Positions 52,832 to 61,949 of a stretch of DNA of 64,000 bases are shown here, piece by piece. Below the pieces are notes generated by a model. It saw only the letters and a program-made list of their open reading frames with translations. It was not told the DNA's origin and ran no database searches. The position numbers and the translations under genes were made by a program. This DNA comes from Bog-532 sp963830385. GTDB taxonomy: Bacteria; Actinomycetota; Actinomycetes; Streptosporangiales; Streptosporangiaceae. The stretch is from positions 310,001 to 374,000 of the forward strand of contig CAWHMD010000006.1 in assembly GCA_963830385.1 (NCBI GenBank), given 5' to 3'. Every line of letters starts with the position of its first letter. Positions within the stretch are counted from its first letter, which is position 1.

Positions 52832-53875
52832 ATGAACTCGCCGCTGTCGTCGCTCCGCGTGGACCTGCCGGTGCTGGCCGCCCCGATGGCCGGCGGCGCC
52901 TCCACGCCCGCCCTGGTGACCGCGGCGGCCGGGGCCGGCAGCCTCGGCTTCCTGGCCGCCGGGTACAAGACCCCGGCCCAGCTGGCGGAGCAGATCGCCG
53001 AGGTCCGCGGGCGGGGGCGGACCGGGACGTTCGGGGTGAACCTGTTCGTGCCCAACCCGGTGCCGGTCGACCGGGCCGCGTTCGCCCGGTTCGCGGCTGC
53101 CCTGCAGGCCGAGGCCGAGGCGGGCGGTTACGACGTCCGGCTGGATGGGCAGGCACCCATCGAGGACGACGACGCCTGGCAGGAAAAGGTGGACCTGTTG
53201 CTGGCCGAGCCGGTGCCGGTGGTCGGGTTCACGTTCGGCCTGCCCGAGCCGTCCGTGTTCCGGGCCTTCAAGCAGGCGGGGACGGTCATCGTGCAGACGG
53301 TCACCTCGGCCGAGGAGGCTCGGTCGGCCGCCGAAGCAGGGGCTGACCTGCTGGCCGTGCAGGGGCTGGCGGCGGGCGGGCACTCGGGCACCTGGACGCC
53401 CGAGCGGATCCCCGACCCGGTACCGCTGCCGGGACTGGTGCGCGCGGTCCGGGGTGTCACCTCGGTGCCGCTGATCGCCGCGGGCGGGCTGTCCACCCCG
53501 GCCGAGGTGGCGGCGGCGCTCCAGGCCGGCGCCGCGGCGGTCATGGTCGGGACCGCGCTGCTGCGCAGCGACGAGAGCGGTGCGCCGGCCGTTCACCGGG
53601 CCGCGCTGGCCGACCCCGGCCGCGGCGACCCGGTGGTCACCCGGGCCTTCACCGGCCGCCCGGCCCGCGGCCTGCCCAACACGTTCACCGGGAAGTTCGG
53701 CCCGGTCGCCCCGGCCGGCTACCCGGCCCTGCACCACCTGACCAGCCCGTTGCGCAAGGCGGCGGCCGCCGCCGGTGACCCCGAACTGGTCCACCTGTGG
53801 GCCGGCACCGGTTACCGGAACGCCACCACCGGGCCGGCCGCCACCATCCTCACCGACCTGGGCCGCTTGGGCTGA
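52832..53875 (+). CDS. Nitronate monooxygenase (2-nitropropane dioxygenase family)
   Basis: About 347 residues, FMN-dependent TIM barrel. LPVLAAPMAGGASTPALVTA at the N-terminus, then LAVQGLAAGGHSGTW with the catalytic-type His, PLIAAGGLSTPAEVAAALQA and AAVMVGTALLRSDESG for FMN phosphate binding, and TRAFTGRPARGLPN. Oxidises nitronates to carbonyl compounds. I prefer ATG 52832 over GTG 52823 because AGATGAGG lies at the right distance. It overlaps the convergent VOC gene by 26 bp. Confidence 0.9.
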   Translation: MNSPLSSLRVDLPVLAAPMAGGASTPALVTAAAGAGSLGFLAAGYKTPAQLAEQIAEVRGRGRTGTFGVNLFVPNPVPVDRAAFARFAAALQAEAEAGGYDVRLDGQAPIEDDDAWQEKVDLLLAEPVPVVGFTFGLPEPSVFRAFKQAGTVIVQTVTSAEEARSAAEAGADLLAVQGLAAGGHSGTWTPERIPDPVPLPGLVRAVRGVTSVPLIAAGGLSTPAEVAAALQAGAAAVMVGTALLRSDESGAPAVHRAALADPGRGDPVVTRAFTGRPARGLPNTFTGKFGPVAPAGYPALHHLTSPLRKAAAAAGDPELVHLWAGTGYRNATTGPAATILTDLGRLG

Positions 53876-54260
53876 CACCCGGGGTCCGGCCCGGGCCGGT
53901 GAAGACGGTGAGCACCGAACCGTCCGGGTCCCGCAGCCAGGCGACCTGCAGCCCGGACGTGTCGGCCGAGATACCGTCCGCGTCGAGGCTGAACGGCAGG
54001 TCGCCGGGGCCGAGGAAACCGACGCCGCGCGACCGCAGCTCCCGGACCGCGGCCCGGACGTCATCGACCCGGAAGCTGGCCACCGGCCAGCTCGCCGATC
54101 CGGCGTCCGAGATGCCCGGCAGCAGGTAGGCGACCGACCCGCCGTCGCCGCGCAGCAGCCAGCCACCCGGGGTGGGCTCCCCGGTCAGGCCCAGCTTCCC
54201 CTCGTAGAAGTCCCGGGCGCGGTCCAGGTCGGTCACGGCGATCACGGCTCCGACGTGCAT
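53850..54260 (-). CDS. VOC/glyoxalase-fold protein
   Basis: A 136-residue protein. AVIAVTDLDRARDFYEGKLG is the classic first unit and VAWLRDPDGSVLTVF the second metal-site strand. The length fits a single two-module VOC subunit. Substrate unknown. The last nine codons overlap the nitronate monooxygenase gene on the other strand. Confidence 0.82.
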   Translation of the reverse strand: MHVGAVIAVTDLDRARDFYEGKLGLTGEPTPGGWLLRGDGGSVAYLLPGISDAGSASWPVASFRVDDVRAAVRELRSRGVGFLGPGDLPFSLDADGISADTSGLQVAWLRDPDGSVLTVFTGPGRTPGVSPSGPGR

Positions 54261-54381
54261 GGCGGCAACTTATCCGGGGTGGCCCAGGCTAAACACCGGC
54301 GGCACGATGACCTCACGAACGGGGCGCCCGGGACGTTTACCTGGTGACAGAGCATCGACGAACCGAGTGAGGAGCCCCACG

Positions 54382-54909
54382 ATGTCCACCGTTTCCCCGT
54401 CCACCCGGCACGCGATCATCGACTCGCCGCTCGGGCCGCTGACGATCGTGCGCGATGACGACGGGATCACCGGGCTGTACTTCCCGCACCACTGGACCCG
54501 GCCCGACCCGGCCACGTTCGGGCCGCGGGTGGAAGCGGCCGGCGACCGTGGCTTCGACGCGGCGACCGCCCAGCTGGGTGAGTACTTCGCGGGCGAGCGC
54601 CGGGAGTTCGAGCTGCCGCTGACCCCGGCGGGCGACCCGGCCGGGCAGCGGGTCTGGAAGCTGCTGGCCGAGATCCCCTACGGCCGGACCACCACCTACG
54701 GCGAGCTGGCCCGGCTGGCCGGGGGCGACGTCACCGCCAAGGAGATCGGCGGGTTCGTGGGCGCCAACCCGCTGTCCATCCTCATTCCCTGCCACCGGGT
54801 GGTCGGATCGACCGGCAAGCTCACCGGCTACGCGGGCGGCCTCCGGCGGAAGCGGCACCTGCTGGAGCTGGAGGGGGCGATCCCGGCCGAGCCCGCGGGC
54901 CTGTTCTGA
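54382..54909 (+). CDS. ogt: Methylated-DNA-protein-cysteine methyltransferase
   Basis: A 175-residue DNA repair suicide enzyme that takes methyl from O6-methylguanine. The C-terminal domain is complete: IPYGRTTTYGELARLAG (helix-turn-helix), VGANPLSILIPCHRVVGSTG with acceptor Cys137, and LTGYAGGLRRKRHLLELEG. The N-terminal ribonuclease-like domain is short, as in Ogt. ATG 54382 has GGAG upstream; an earlier in-frame ATG at 54259 would add unrelated sequence. Confidence 0.93.
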   Translation: MSTVSPSTRHAIIDSPLGPLTIVRDDDGITGLYFPHHWTRPDPATFGPRVEAAGDRGFDAATAQLGEYFAGERREFELPLTPAGDPAGQRVWKLLAEIPYGRTTTYGELARLAGGDVTAKEIGGFVGANPLSILIPCHRVVGSTGKLTGYAGGLRRKRHLLELEGAIPAEPAGLF

Positions 54910-54960
54910 CCGTTGGCCGGCTGGCCCGCGGTCACCGTTTCAGCGGTCACCGGTCAGCGG

Positions 54961-55449
54961 TCAGCCCGAGACCAGCTTGGTCAGGAAGCCGGGGAGGCGG
55001 CCGGCGCCGAAGTCGTAGAAGCGCGCCCACCGGGGCTCGATCGAGATCCGGGCCATCCGCTCGTAGGTCGAGCGCACGCTGGCCTCGAACTGGCGGCGCT
55101 CGGCCTCGCCGGGGATGCCCTTGTACGACGCGGCCAGATACTCGTCCGGCACCCCGTCGACGATCTCGATCTCCGCTTCCCCCCGGATCTGCAGCGACTG
55201 GGACGCGCCCGCTCCGTCGATGGTCAGTGCCACCGGCGGGCGGGCAGTCAGGGCCCGGACCTTGGGCGCGGTATCGGACGTGCAGACCACGATCCGGCCC
55301 CGCGTCCACAAAAACCCGATCGGGATGACCCGCGGGGTCCCGTCGAGGCCGTTGTAGGCGAGCCGGCTGAGCGACTGATCGTGCAGCAGCTCCTGCGCGC
55401 CGGGCTGGCTGAGTTCCTCGGCGGTCTGGTGATCAGCGTTTCCGGTCAC
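54961..55449 (-). CDS. Pyridoxamine 5'-phosphate oxidase-family flavin-binding protein
   Basis: A 162-residue split beta-barrel protein. LSRLAYNGLDGTPRVIPIGF and LWTRGRIVVCTSDTAPKVRA are the typical FMN- or F420-binding start; VALTIDGAGASQSLQIRGEA follows. In actinomycetes many such proteins use F420, but cofactor and substrate cannot be decided here. The 285 bp upstream to the MFS gene contain nothing recognisable. Confidence 0.8.
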   Translation of the reverse strand: MTGNADHQTAEELSQPGAQELLHDQSLSRLAYNGLDGTPRVIPIGFLWTRGRIVVCTSDTAPKVRALTARPPVALTIDGAGASQSLQIRGEAEIEIVDGVPDEYLAASYKGIPGEAERRQFEASVRSTYERMARISIEPRWARFYDFGAGRLPGFLTKLVSG

Positions 55450-55734
55450 GGGGCGAGGCTAGTCCCGCCCGCCGACAGTGGGCGGCAGCAGACCCGGGTG
55501 AGGCGAGTGATACTGAGAGTCCTGCGGGGTTGCTGGGCGGCGTGGGCTCTTCGACGCGGGTGGCCGGTTACCGCCGCCTGGTCGACCGGCCGCGCGTGAC
55601 CACGGAGGCTTGTGGGACGCGAGTGAGTTGCCAGGCACGGGCGCGCCACCGAGGTAGGTGGGCTGGGGCCAACCGGTGGAGCGAGGCCCCCGGGTGGCGG
55701 GTTGCCCGGTGAGGCGCGGTGGCCGGTGGGCTGC

Positions 55735-57111
55735 TCAGGCCGCGGCCGGCTCGGGATCGGGGGCCTGGCGCACCGCGGCCAGGCCGGCGGTGACGCCGGA
55801 CAGGGCGGCCAGGCCGATGATCACGAAGGCCACGCCCAGCCGGCCGCCGCCCAGGCCCGGGCTGAGGACCGAGCCGAGGATGGACACCGCGATCAGGGCA
55901 CCGGATTGGCGGGTGGTGTTCTGGAGGCCGGAGCCCAGGCCGGACTGGCCGGCCGGGACGTTGGACATCAGCAGCGAGGTGAGCGCGGAGAACGAGATGG
56001 TGCTGGCGACGCCGGTCAGCAGGAGGCCGGCGGCGGCGACCGCGTAGCTGGTGTGGGGGCCGAGCCAGCCGAGGGTGGCGGTGCCCGCGGCGCAGCAGAC
56101 GAAGCCGGCCAGCAGCAGCACCGGGTGGCCGAACCGGCGCGCCAGCGGCCGGTACAGCAACAGGGGGCCGATCGCGGTGCCGGCGGTCAGCGGGAGCAGG
56201 GCCAGGCCCGCCGCGGCCGGCGACTCGCCTCGCAACTGCTGGAAGTACAGCGAGGTCACGAACAGGGTGCCGTAGAACGCGAAGCCCATCAGGCCGGCCG
56301 AGGCGATCGCGACCGTCCGGATGCGGACGGCGAAGAACGACGGCGGCACCAGCGGGTAGCGGGTGCGGCGCTCCCACCACCGGAAGACCACCGCGGCCGC
56401 GATCGCCGCGGCCAGCGCGCCGAGCGTGGCCGGGTCGCCCCAGCCGGCCGCCCCGCCGAGGATCAGGGCCGCGGTCAGCAGCCCGAGGGCGGCCACCGCG
56501 GCCACCTGGCCGACGTGGTCCATCGGGGCGGGCCGGCGCGGGGTCTCGGCGATGCTCACCGCGGCCAGGGCGATGCTGACCACGCCGACCGGCAGGTTGA
56601 TGAGGAAGATGCTGCGCCAGCCGAACGCCCCGATCAGGGCGCCGCCGACCAGCGGGCCGGCCGCGACCGCGACCGCGCCGGCCGCGACCCACGCCACCGC
56701 GGCCCGGCCCTGGCTCTCGGGGGTGCGGAACAGGTGCGGGATGATGGCCAGAGTGGCCGGCAGCAACGCCGCCGCTCCCACCCCCTGGACCGCCCGGGCG
56801 GCGATCAGCGCCCCGGCGTCGGGCGCGGCCGCGCAGGCGGCTGAGGCCAGGGTGAACAGCCCGATGCCGCCCAGCAGCAGCCGGCGCAGCCCGATCCGGT
56901 CCCCCAGCGCCCCGGCCGTCAGCAGCAGCGCGGCCAGCGGCAGCGTGTAGGCGTCGAGCACCCACTGCGCCCCGGCCATCGACGTGCCCAGGCCCTGCCG
57001 GAGGGCGGGGACGGCCACGTTGAGCACGCTGGCGTCGACGATGATCGCGCAGTAGGCCAGGCAGATCGCGAAGAACCCGAGCCGCGGCCGGCCCGGTTGA
57101 CCGTCATTCAC
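55735..57111 (-). CDS. MFS drug transporter, DHA2 (EmrB/QacA) type
   Basis: A 458-residue permease with 14 predicted spans. FFAICLAYCAIIVDASVLNV and GAQWVLDAYTLPLAALLLTA (antiporter motif A region LGDRIGLRR follows), then ALIGAFGWRSIFLINLPVGV (motif C area). These are the marks of 14-TMS proton/drug antiporters. The GTG start at 57111 overlaps the stop of a short upstream reading frame that resembles a truncated regulator. Confidence 0.9.
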   Translation of the reverse strand: MNDGQPGRPRLGFFAICLAYCAIIVDASVLNVAVPALRQGLGTSMAGAQWVLDAYTLPLAALLLTAGALGDRIGLRRLLLGGIGLFTLASAACAAAPDAGALIAARAVQGVGAAALLPATLAIIPHLFRTPESQGRAAVAWVAAGAVAVAAGPLVGGALIGAFGWRSIFLINLPVGVVSIALAAVSIAETPRRPAPMDHVGQVAAVAALGLLTAALILGGAAGWGDPATLGALAAAIAAAVVFRWWERRTRYPLVPPSFFAVRIRTVAIASAGLMGFAFYGTLFVTSLYFQQLRGESPAAAGLALLPLTAGTAIGPLLLYRPLARRFGHPVLLLAGFVCCAAGTATLGWLGPHTSYAVAAAGLLLTGVASTISFSALTSLLMSNVPAGQSGLGSGLQNTTRQSGALIAVSILGSVLSPGLGGGRLGVAFVIIGLAALSGVTAGLAAVRQAPDPEPAAA

Positions 57112-57256
57112 CCGGTACCGTTACCCATTCGCGGTGACCCCGGCTTCGCCGGGCTGACGCGGCGGGCGGTCCGGCCGTTGGCGCCGAGCCCGGCGTTGGC
57201 CGACTGCACCCGCGCGCGGGCGGCGCGCAGGAAGCCGGCCAGGTTCGACCTGGTCT
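57108..57256 (-). pseudogene. Possible remnant of an XRE-family regulator
   Basis: A short frame reads SNLAGFLRAARARVQSANAG, similar to the N-terminus of MmyB-like XRE regulators (LGEFLRARRARL...), then loses resemblance and stops at 57108-57110, overlapping the MFS start. The helix-turn-helix itself is missing. A regulator of the transporter may have been lost here. Weak evidence. Confidence 0.3.
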
Positions 57257-57352
57257 GAACTGCATCACCCCAGTATCCGGGGGCCGGCCCAGGACTGGGT
57301 AGGTCAATCTTTCCCAGGCAGCGCTGCCCCCTGTTCCTGCCGGGCGGCGCGG

Positions 57353-59683
57353 TCAGGTGGTGACCAGGCCGCCGGCCAGCGGGGTGGTCACCGGGGCGCC
57401 GTCGCCGGCCGGGACCACCGCCGAGTAGAGCGCGGTCCAGCAGCCAGGGCAGCAGAACTGGCGGAACACCACCGGGGCGTCGACGTAGTCGGCGGCGTTG
57501 GCGATGATCTGCGGTCCGGCCTCGGCGGGCGGCCCGTCGTAGCGGGCCACCGCCAGGGTGGCCACCGGGCCGGGGTCGCCGAGGATCTCACCGCAGTGGC
57601 GGCAGGCCACCAGGGCGCCGTCCGGCCCGGTGACCTGGACCAGGTTGTCGTCCAGGCGCCGGGCCGAGGCCAGGTCGGCCCGGCCACGGCGATCACCGGC
57701 CAGCTGGGAGCGGGCCTGGCGGACCGACCGCTGCCGGTCGCGCTCGGCGGTGGTGGCGTCGTCGTCGACGGCCGGGCCGTCCGGGCTGTCCGCGAGCACC
57801 ACGCCGTAGACGTCGCGGGCGCCGGCGGCGGTCACCTTCTGCTCGCGCACGTCGCCGGCGACCGCCTCCGGGTCCCGGGTCAGCGGGTCGCCGTAACCGC
57901 CGCCGCCCTGCCAGGTCATCGCGAACACCTCGCCGGGGGCCAGGTAGGTGCTGGCGTAGTTCTGGCCCGGTTCGAGGGTGTCGCTGACCTCACTCAGCTC
58001 GGCGGGCAGCTGCCCGGCCGCCAGCAGGTCGGCCACCCGGCTCTGGCGGGCGATGACGTCCAGGCCGGTGTTGCCGGGGTGGCCACCGGACAGCCCGGCG
58101 TTCTGGGCCACCGCCTTGCCCGCCGAGGCCAGGATCAGCCCCATCGGCACGCTGGTGCCGTGCGCGGTGATCGCGACCGAGGCGCCGACCCCGCCGCGGT
58201 GGCGGCCGGGGCCACCGCTGTCCGGCTCCTCCCGCCGCCACAAGGTGAGGACCGGGTAGAGGAACTCGGTCATCTCCACGTCCGGTACCCGGCCCATCGG
58301 GATGCAGAACAACCCGCCGGTGTCGAGCCCGTCGGCGTGCGGCCGGGCGCCGTAGCCGCCCGCCATCGGCTCCATGATGATGTTGAGGAACGGCACCGGC
58401 TGCTCGCCGCGCTGGTCGAGCCCGGCGATGATCGCCGTGTCCCAGGTGCCGCAGCAGGTGGCCTGGACGTTCTTGCCCAGCTCGAACGACTGGTCGAGTA
58501 TCTGCGACAGGCACTCGGCGATCAGGCTGCCGGTCAGCCAGGCCGGCCCGATCGGGCCCCGGCTGACCGCGGCCGGGAACGACGCGTTGTTGAGCGTGCC
58601 CTCCTCGGTGATCAGGTCGAAGCAGCGCATCAGGCCACCCGCCGACCAGGGGATGTCGCCGGCCAGGATGGGCAGCAGCGCGAGCATGACCCCGCCTCGC
58701 AGGCCCGCGTAGGTGCAGTTGATCACCCCGGCCTGCGGGCCGGTCCCGGTGAAGTCGAACGTGAGGCGGTCGCCGGCCTTGGTGGTGGTGACGGTGATCT
58801 TGTGCAGGCCGCGGTCACCCTCGTGCGACTGGTCCTGGTAGCCGGTCGCCGACCAGGAGCCGTCGGGCAGGCTGGCCAGCTTGCCGCGCAGCCGGGACTC
58901 GGCGTCGTTCATCATCCGCTTCATCACGGCCTTGACCGTGTCGGCGCCGTACTGGCCGATGAGCGCCTGGATGCGCTCGCGGCCGACGTTGTTGGCACCG
59001 ATCTTGGCCCGCAGGTCCAGGCCGATGAGCATGGGGACCCGCGAGCGGCGTACCCACAGGTCGGCCACGTCGCGCTGCAACTGGCCGTCGCGGACGACCT
59101 TGACCGGCGGGGTGGGCAGCGACTCGGAGAACACGTCCTGAGCGGCAGGCGCGAACGAGCCGAGCCCGGGCCCGCCCAGGTCGGGCTGGTGGGCGATCGC
59201 GCTGGTCCAGGCGAACAGCTTCCCGTCGTGGAACACCGGCTGGTAGACGATCACGTCGTTCTGGTGCAGGCCGCCGCCGACCCAGGGGTCGTTGCACAGG
59301 AACATGTCGCCTTCGGCGATGCCCGGGTTGTCGGCCCGGTTGCGCAGGGTCCAGTAGATGGCCAGGTCGACCGCGCCCACCAGCATGGTGTTGTAGAGGC
59401 CGACCTGCACCTCCTGGCCGAGCTCGTCGCACAGGGCGAAGTCGAAGTCGTTGGCGTCGGTCACGATCGGCGAGCCGGACATGCGCTTGAGCGCCTCGCC
59501 CATCTCGTCGGTGACCGACCACAGCCGGTGCCGGATGACCTCGTAGGTCAGCGGGTCGAGATCGTCGATCAGGTCCTGGCTGACGGTGTGGGTGGCCAGC
59601 GCCGAGGGCAGCGAGCGGCGCAGCTCTTCGGGGTCGACGGGGCGGCTCGAGAACGCCTCGGAGCCGGCGATGGGCATGGTCAT
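57353..59683 (-). CDS. HyuB-type hydantoinase/carboxylase subunit with Zn-ribbon tail
   Basis: A 776-residue protein. Residues 1-600 are a hydantoinase B/oxoprolinase domain: MFLCNDPWVGGGLHQNDVIV, then IAHQPDLGGPGLGSFAP, RGGVMLALLPILAGDIPWSA and QGGGGYGDPLTRDPEAV. The last 85 residues add a Cys-rich domain with C694-x2-C697 and C745-x2-C748 (CRHCGEILGD and FCCPGCWTALY), resembling the small gamma subunit of acetone carboxylase and acetophenone carboxylases fused on. That favours an ATP-dependent carboxylase over a hydantoinase. It overlaps HyuA by ATGA. Confidence 0.85.
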   Translation of the reverse strand: MTMPIAGSEAFSSRPVDPEELRRSLPSALATHTVSQDLIDDLDPLTYEVIRHRLWSVTDEMGEALKRMSGSPIVTDANDFDFALCDELGQEVQVGLYNTMLVGAVDLAIYWTLRNRADNPGIAEGDMFLCNDPWVGGGLHQNDVIVYQPVFHDGKLFAWTSAIAHQPDLGGPGLGSFAPAAQDVFSESLPTPPVKVVRDGQLQRDVADLWVRRSRVPMLIGLDLRAKIGANNVGRERIQALIGQYGADTVKAVMKRMMNDAESRLRGKLASLPDGSWSATGYQDQSHEGDRGLHKITVTTTKAGDRLTFDFTGTGPQAGVINCTYAGLRGGVMLALLPILAGDIPWSAGGLMRCFDLITEEGTLNNASFPAAVSRGPIGPAWLTGSLIAECLSQILDQSFELGKNVQATCCGTWDTAIIAGLDQRGEQPVPFLNIIMEPMAGGYGARPHADGLDTGGLFCIPMGRVPDVEMTEFLYPVLTLWRREEPDSGGPGRHRGGVGASVAITAHGTSVPMGLILASAGKAVAQNAGLSGGHPGNTGLDVIARQSRVADLLAAGQLPAELSEVSDTLEPGQNYASTYLAPGEVFAMTWQGGGGYGDPLTRDPEAVAGDVREQKVTAAGARDVYGVVLADSPDGPAVDDDATTAERDRQRSVRQARSQLAGDRRGRADLASARRLDDNLVQVTGPDGALVACRHCGEILGDPGPVATLAVARYDGPPAEAGPQIIANAADYVDAPVVFRQFCCPGCWTALYSAVVPAGDGAPVTTPLAGGLVTT

Positions 59684-61845
59684 GACGCGCTCCCGGCGGT
59701 AGCGGTGGCCGAAGTGGTGGTGGAGCCGAGCCCGGCGGCGGCCGCGACCGGCCGCATGGCCAGGTTGCCGAGCGTGTCGACGGTGGCGGTGGTGCCGTCG
59801 GGCACCACCACGGTGGTGGTCGGCACCTCGACGATGGCCGGGCCGATGAGCTGGTGCCCGGCCCGCAGCCGCCGGTAGTCGTAGACCGGGGTGTCCACGT
59901 AGCCGCGGCTGGCCTCCAGGCAGACCCGGCGGGTGCCCGCCTGCGCCTCGGCCGGGTCCGGGGAGGACGCGGCGCCGATCTCGGGCAGGGCCGGGGAGAA
60001 CGGCAGCACCCCGATGCCGCGGACCCGGAACGTGATGGCCTGGATGCCGGCCTCCCGGAAGCCGGTGTCGGCGCCGTACAGGCCGGCGTAACGCTGCTCG
60101 AACGCGGCCGCGGCGGCCTCGATGGCCGCCATGTCCAGTGGGCCGCCGGCGACCGGGGCGGTGACCTCGGCCAGCTGCATCGTGTAGCGCATGTCGATCT
60201 CGCGGTACAGCTGGACCTGCTCGAACTGCAGGCCCTGGCGGTCCAGCCCCTCGCGGACCAGCTTCTCCAGCTCGGCGAAGTTGCGCTCGGCGCGGGCCGG
60301 GTCGAACGGGACGATGGTGGGGTCGGACAGCTCGGCCGACACCGCAATGTCGGAGGAAGCCAGCCCGAAGGCCGAGAACGCGGAGGCGACCGGGCCGAGC
60401 GGGACGATCACCTCACCCACCCCGACCTCGGCGGCGTACTGGGCGCAGTGGGCAGGGCCGGCCCCGCCGAAGGCGTAGAGCACGAAGTCGCGGGGGTCGT
60501 GCCCGGCCTCGACCACGGTCTTGCGGAGCAGGTCGCCGGTCTGGGCGTTCTGCACGGCGTAGATCGCGGCCGCGGCCTGCTCGACCGTCAGCCCCAGCGG
60601 CTTGGCGACCTGGCTCTCGATCGCCTGCCGGGCCAGGCCGGCCGACAGCGGCTTGCGCCCGCCGAGCAGGCCACGCTCGGGCAGGATGCCGAGCACCAGG
60701 TTGGCGTCGGTGTTGGTGGGCTCGGTGCCGCCGTTGCCGTAACAGGCGGGGCCGGGCACCGCCCCGGCGCTGCGCGGCCCGATCCGCAGGTTGCCGCCGT
60801 TGTCGAGCCAGGCGATGGCGCCGCCGCCGGACCCGATCGCGTGCACGCGGAGCGTCGGCACGTTGATCGGGTGGTGGTTGATCACCGTGGTGGTGTCGCG
60901 GACCGGTTCGCCGTCCACGATCAGGCCGGCCAGGAAGGTGGTGCCGCCGACGTCGGTGGAGACGATGTTGCGGTGGCCGAGCTGGCGGCCGAGCGCCACC
61001 GACCCGATCACGCCCCCGGTCAGCACCGAGCCGATCGTGCTGATCGCGGTGGCCGGCGCCTCCGAGGCAGCTACGGCACCTCCGTTGCTCTGCATGACCA
61101 GCAGCGGCCCGGACAGCCGGCTGGCCCGCAGCGCGTCTTCCAGCGCGCTCAGGTAGTCGCGCAGCCCCGGGCCGATCTGGGTGCTCATGATCGTGGTGGC
61201 GTTCCGCGCGAACTCCCGGATCCGGGGGCTGACCTCGCTGGACAGGGCGACGAAGACGTCCGGGTCCTGCTCGGCGATCAGCTCGCGCAGCCGCCGCTCG
61301 TGCACCGGGTTGCGGAACGACCACAGCAGCGAGACCGCGATCGCCCGTACCCCGTCGCCGAGCAGCGCCCGGATGGCGGCCCGGGCCGCGTCCTCGTCCA
61401 GCGCGACGACCACGTTGCCGTCCCGGTCGACGCGCTCGGTGACCTCGAGCGCGTGCCGCTTGGGGAGCAAGCCGTGGCCCTTGGTCTGGCCGAGCACGTT
61501 CTGCAGCTCGTCGGCCGAGCGGCCGAGGTAGCGCCCCTCGACGTTCATGATGAAGATCGAGTCGCGGTGGCCCTTGGTGGTGAGGAACCCGACCGGCGGG
61601 ACGTTGCCGGTGACCAGGGCGTTCAGCGAGGACGTGGTGCCGTGGGCGATGTGGTGGGTGTTCGCCAGCATGTCCGGCAGCGGGACCCCGAGCTGCTCGG
61701 CCAGCAGGGCCAGCGCGTCGAGGACGCCGCGCGAGTAGTCCGGTGGGGTGGACGGGGACTTCGCGGCCAGCACGGTCCCGGCGTCGTCGTCCAGTACCGC
61801 GTCGGTGAACGTGCCGCCCACGTCCACGCCGATGACATAGGCCAT
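59680..61845 (-). CDS. HyuA-type ATP-dependent hydantoinase/carboxylase subunit
   Basis: A 721-residue ASKHA-fold subunit. GVDVGGTFTDAVLDDDAGTV is the phosphate-binding start; HGTTSSLNALVTGNVPPVGF, then VSTDVGGTTFLAGLIVDGEP, RVHAIGSGGGAIAWLDNGGN and YAFGGAGPAHCAQYAAEVGV are the diagnostic blocks. It phosphorylates the substrate or bicarbonate with ATP while HyuB completes the reaction. Divergent from the flavin monooxygenase gene, with an operator-like palindrome between them. Confidence 0.9.
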   Translation of the reverse strand: MAYVIGVDVGGTFTDAVLDDDAGTVLAAKSPSTPPDYSRGVLDALALLAEQLGVPLPDMLANTHHIAHGTTSSLNALVTGNVPPVGFLTTKGHRDSIFIMNVEGRYLGRSADELQNVLGQTKGHGLLPKRHALEVTERVDRDGNVVVALDEDAARAAIRALLGDGVRAIAVSLLWSFRNPVHERRLRELIAEQDPDVFVALSSEVSPRIREFARNATTIMSTQIGPGLRDYLSALEDALRASRLSGPLLVMQSNGGAVAASEAPATAISTIGSVLTGGVIGSVALGRQLGHRNIVSTDVGGTTFLAGLIVDGEPVRDTTTVINHHPINVPTLRVHAIGSGGGAIAWLDNGGNLRIGPRSAGAVPGPACYGNGGTEPTNTDANLVLGILPERGLLGGRKPLSAGLARQAIESQVAKPLGLTVEQAAAAIYAVQNAQTGDLLRKTVVEAGHDPRDFVLYAFGGAGPAHCAQYAAEVGVGEVIVPLGPVASAFSAFGLASSDIAVSAELSDPTIVPFDPARAERNFAELEKLVREGLDRQGLQFEQVQLYREIDMRYTMQLAEVTAPVAGGPLDMAAIEAAAAAFEQRYAGLYGADTGFREAGIQAITFRVRGIGVLPFSPALPEIGAASSPDPAEAQAGTRRVCLEASRGYVDTPVYDYRRLRAGHQLIGPAIVEVPTTTVVVPDGTTATVDTLGNLAMRPVAAAAGLGSTTTSATATAGSAS

Positions 61846-61892
61846 GGCTCACGCTCCTTTACGTAGCACTCCGGGACCGTTAGATTGACGTT

Positions 61893-61912
61893 AGCGTAGA
61901 CTATTCTACGCT
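61893..61912. promoter_or_regulatory. Palindromic operator between hyuA and monooxygenase genes
   Basis: Arms AGCGTAGA (61893-61900) and TCTACGCT (61905-61912) with a 4-nt CTAT centre, placed 48 bp from the HyuA start and 38 bp from the monooxygenase start. TTGACG at 61885 and CGTCAA at 61923 form an outer inverted pair. Likely target of a dimeric regulator such as a TetR, MarR or GntR member, not in the window. Confidence 0.65.
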
Positions 61913-61949
61913 TATGACGGATCGTCAATAGCCGGCCTGGAGGTGCGGG

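Noticed and set aside
59854..61866. A 670-codon open frame antisense to HyuA
   Set aside because: Pure shadow of the well-conserved HyuA gene.
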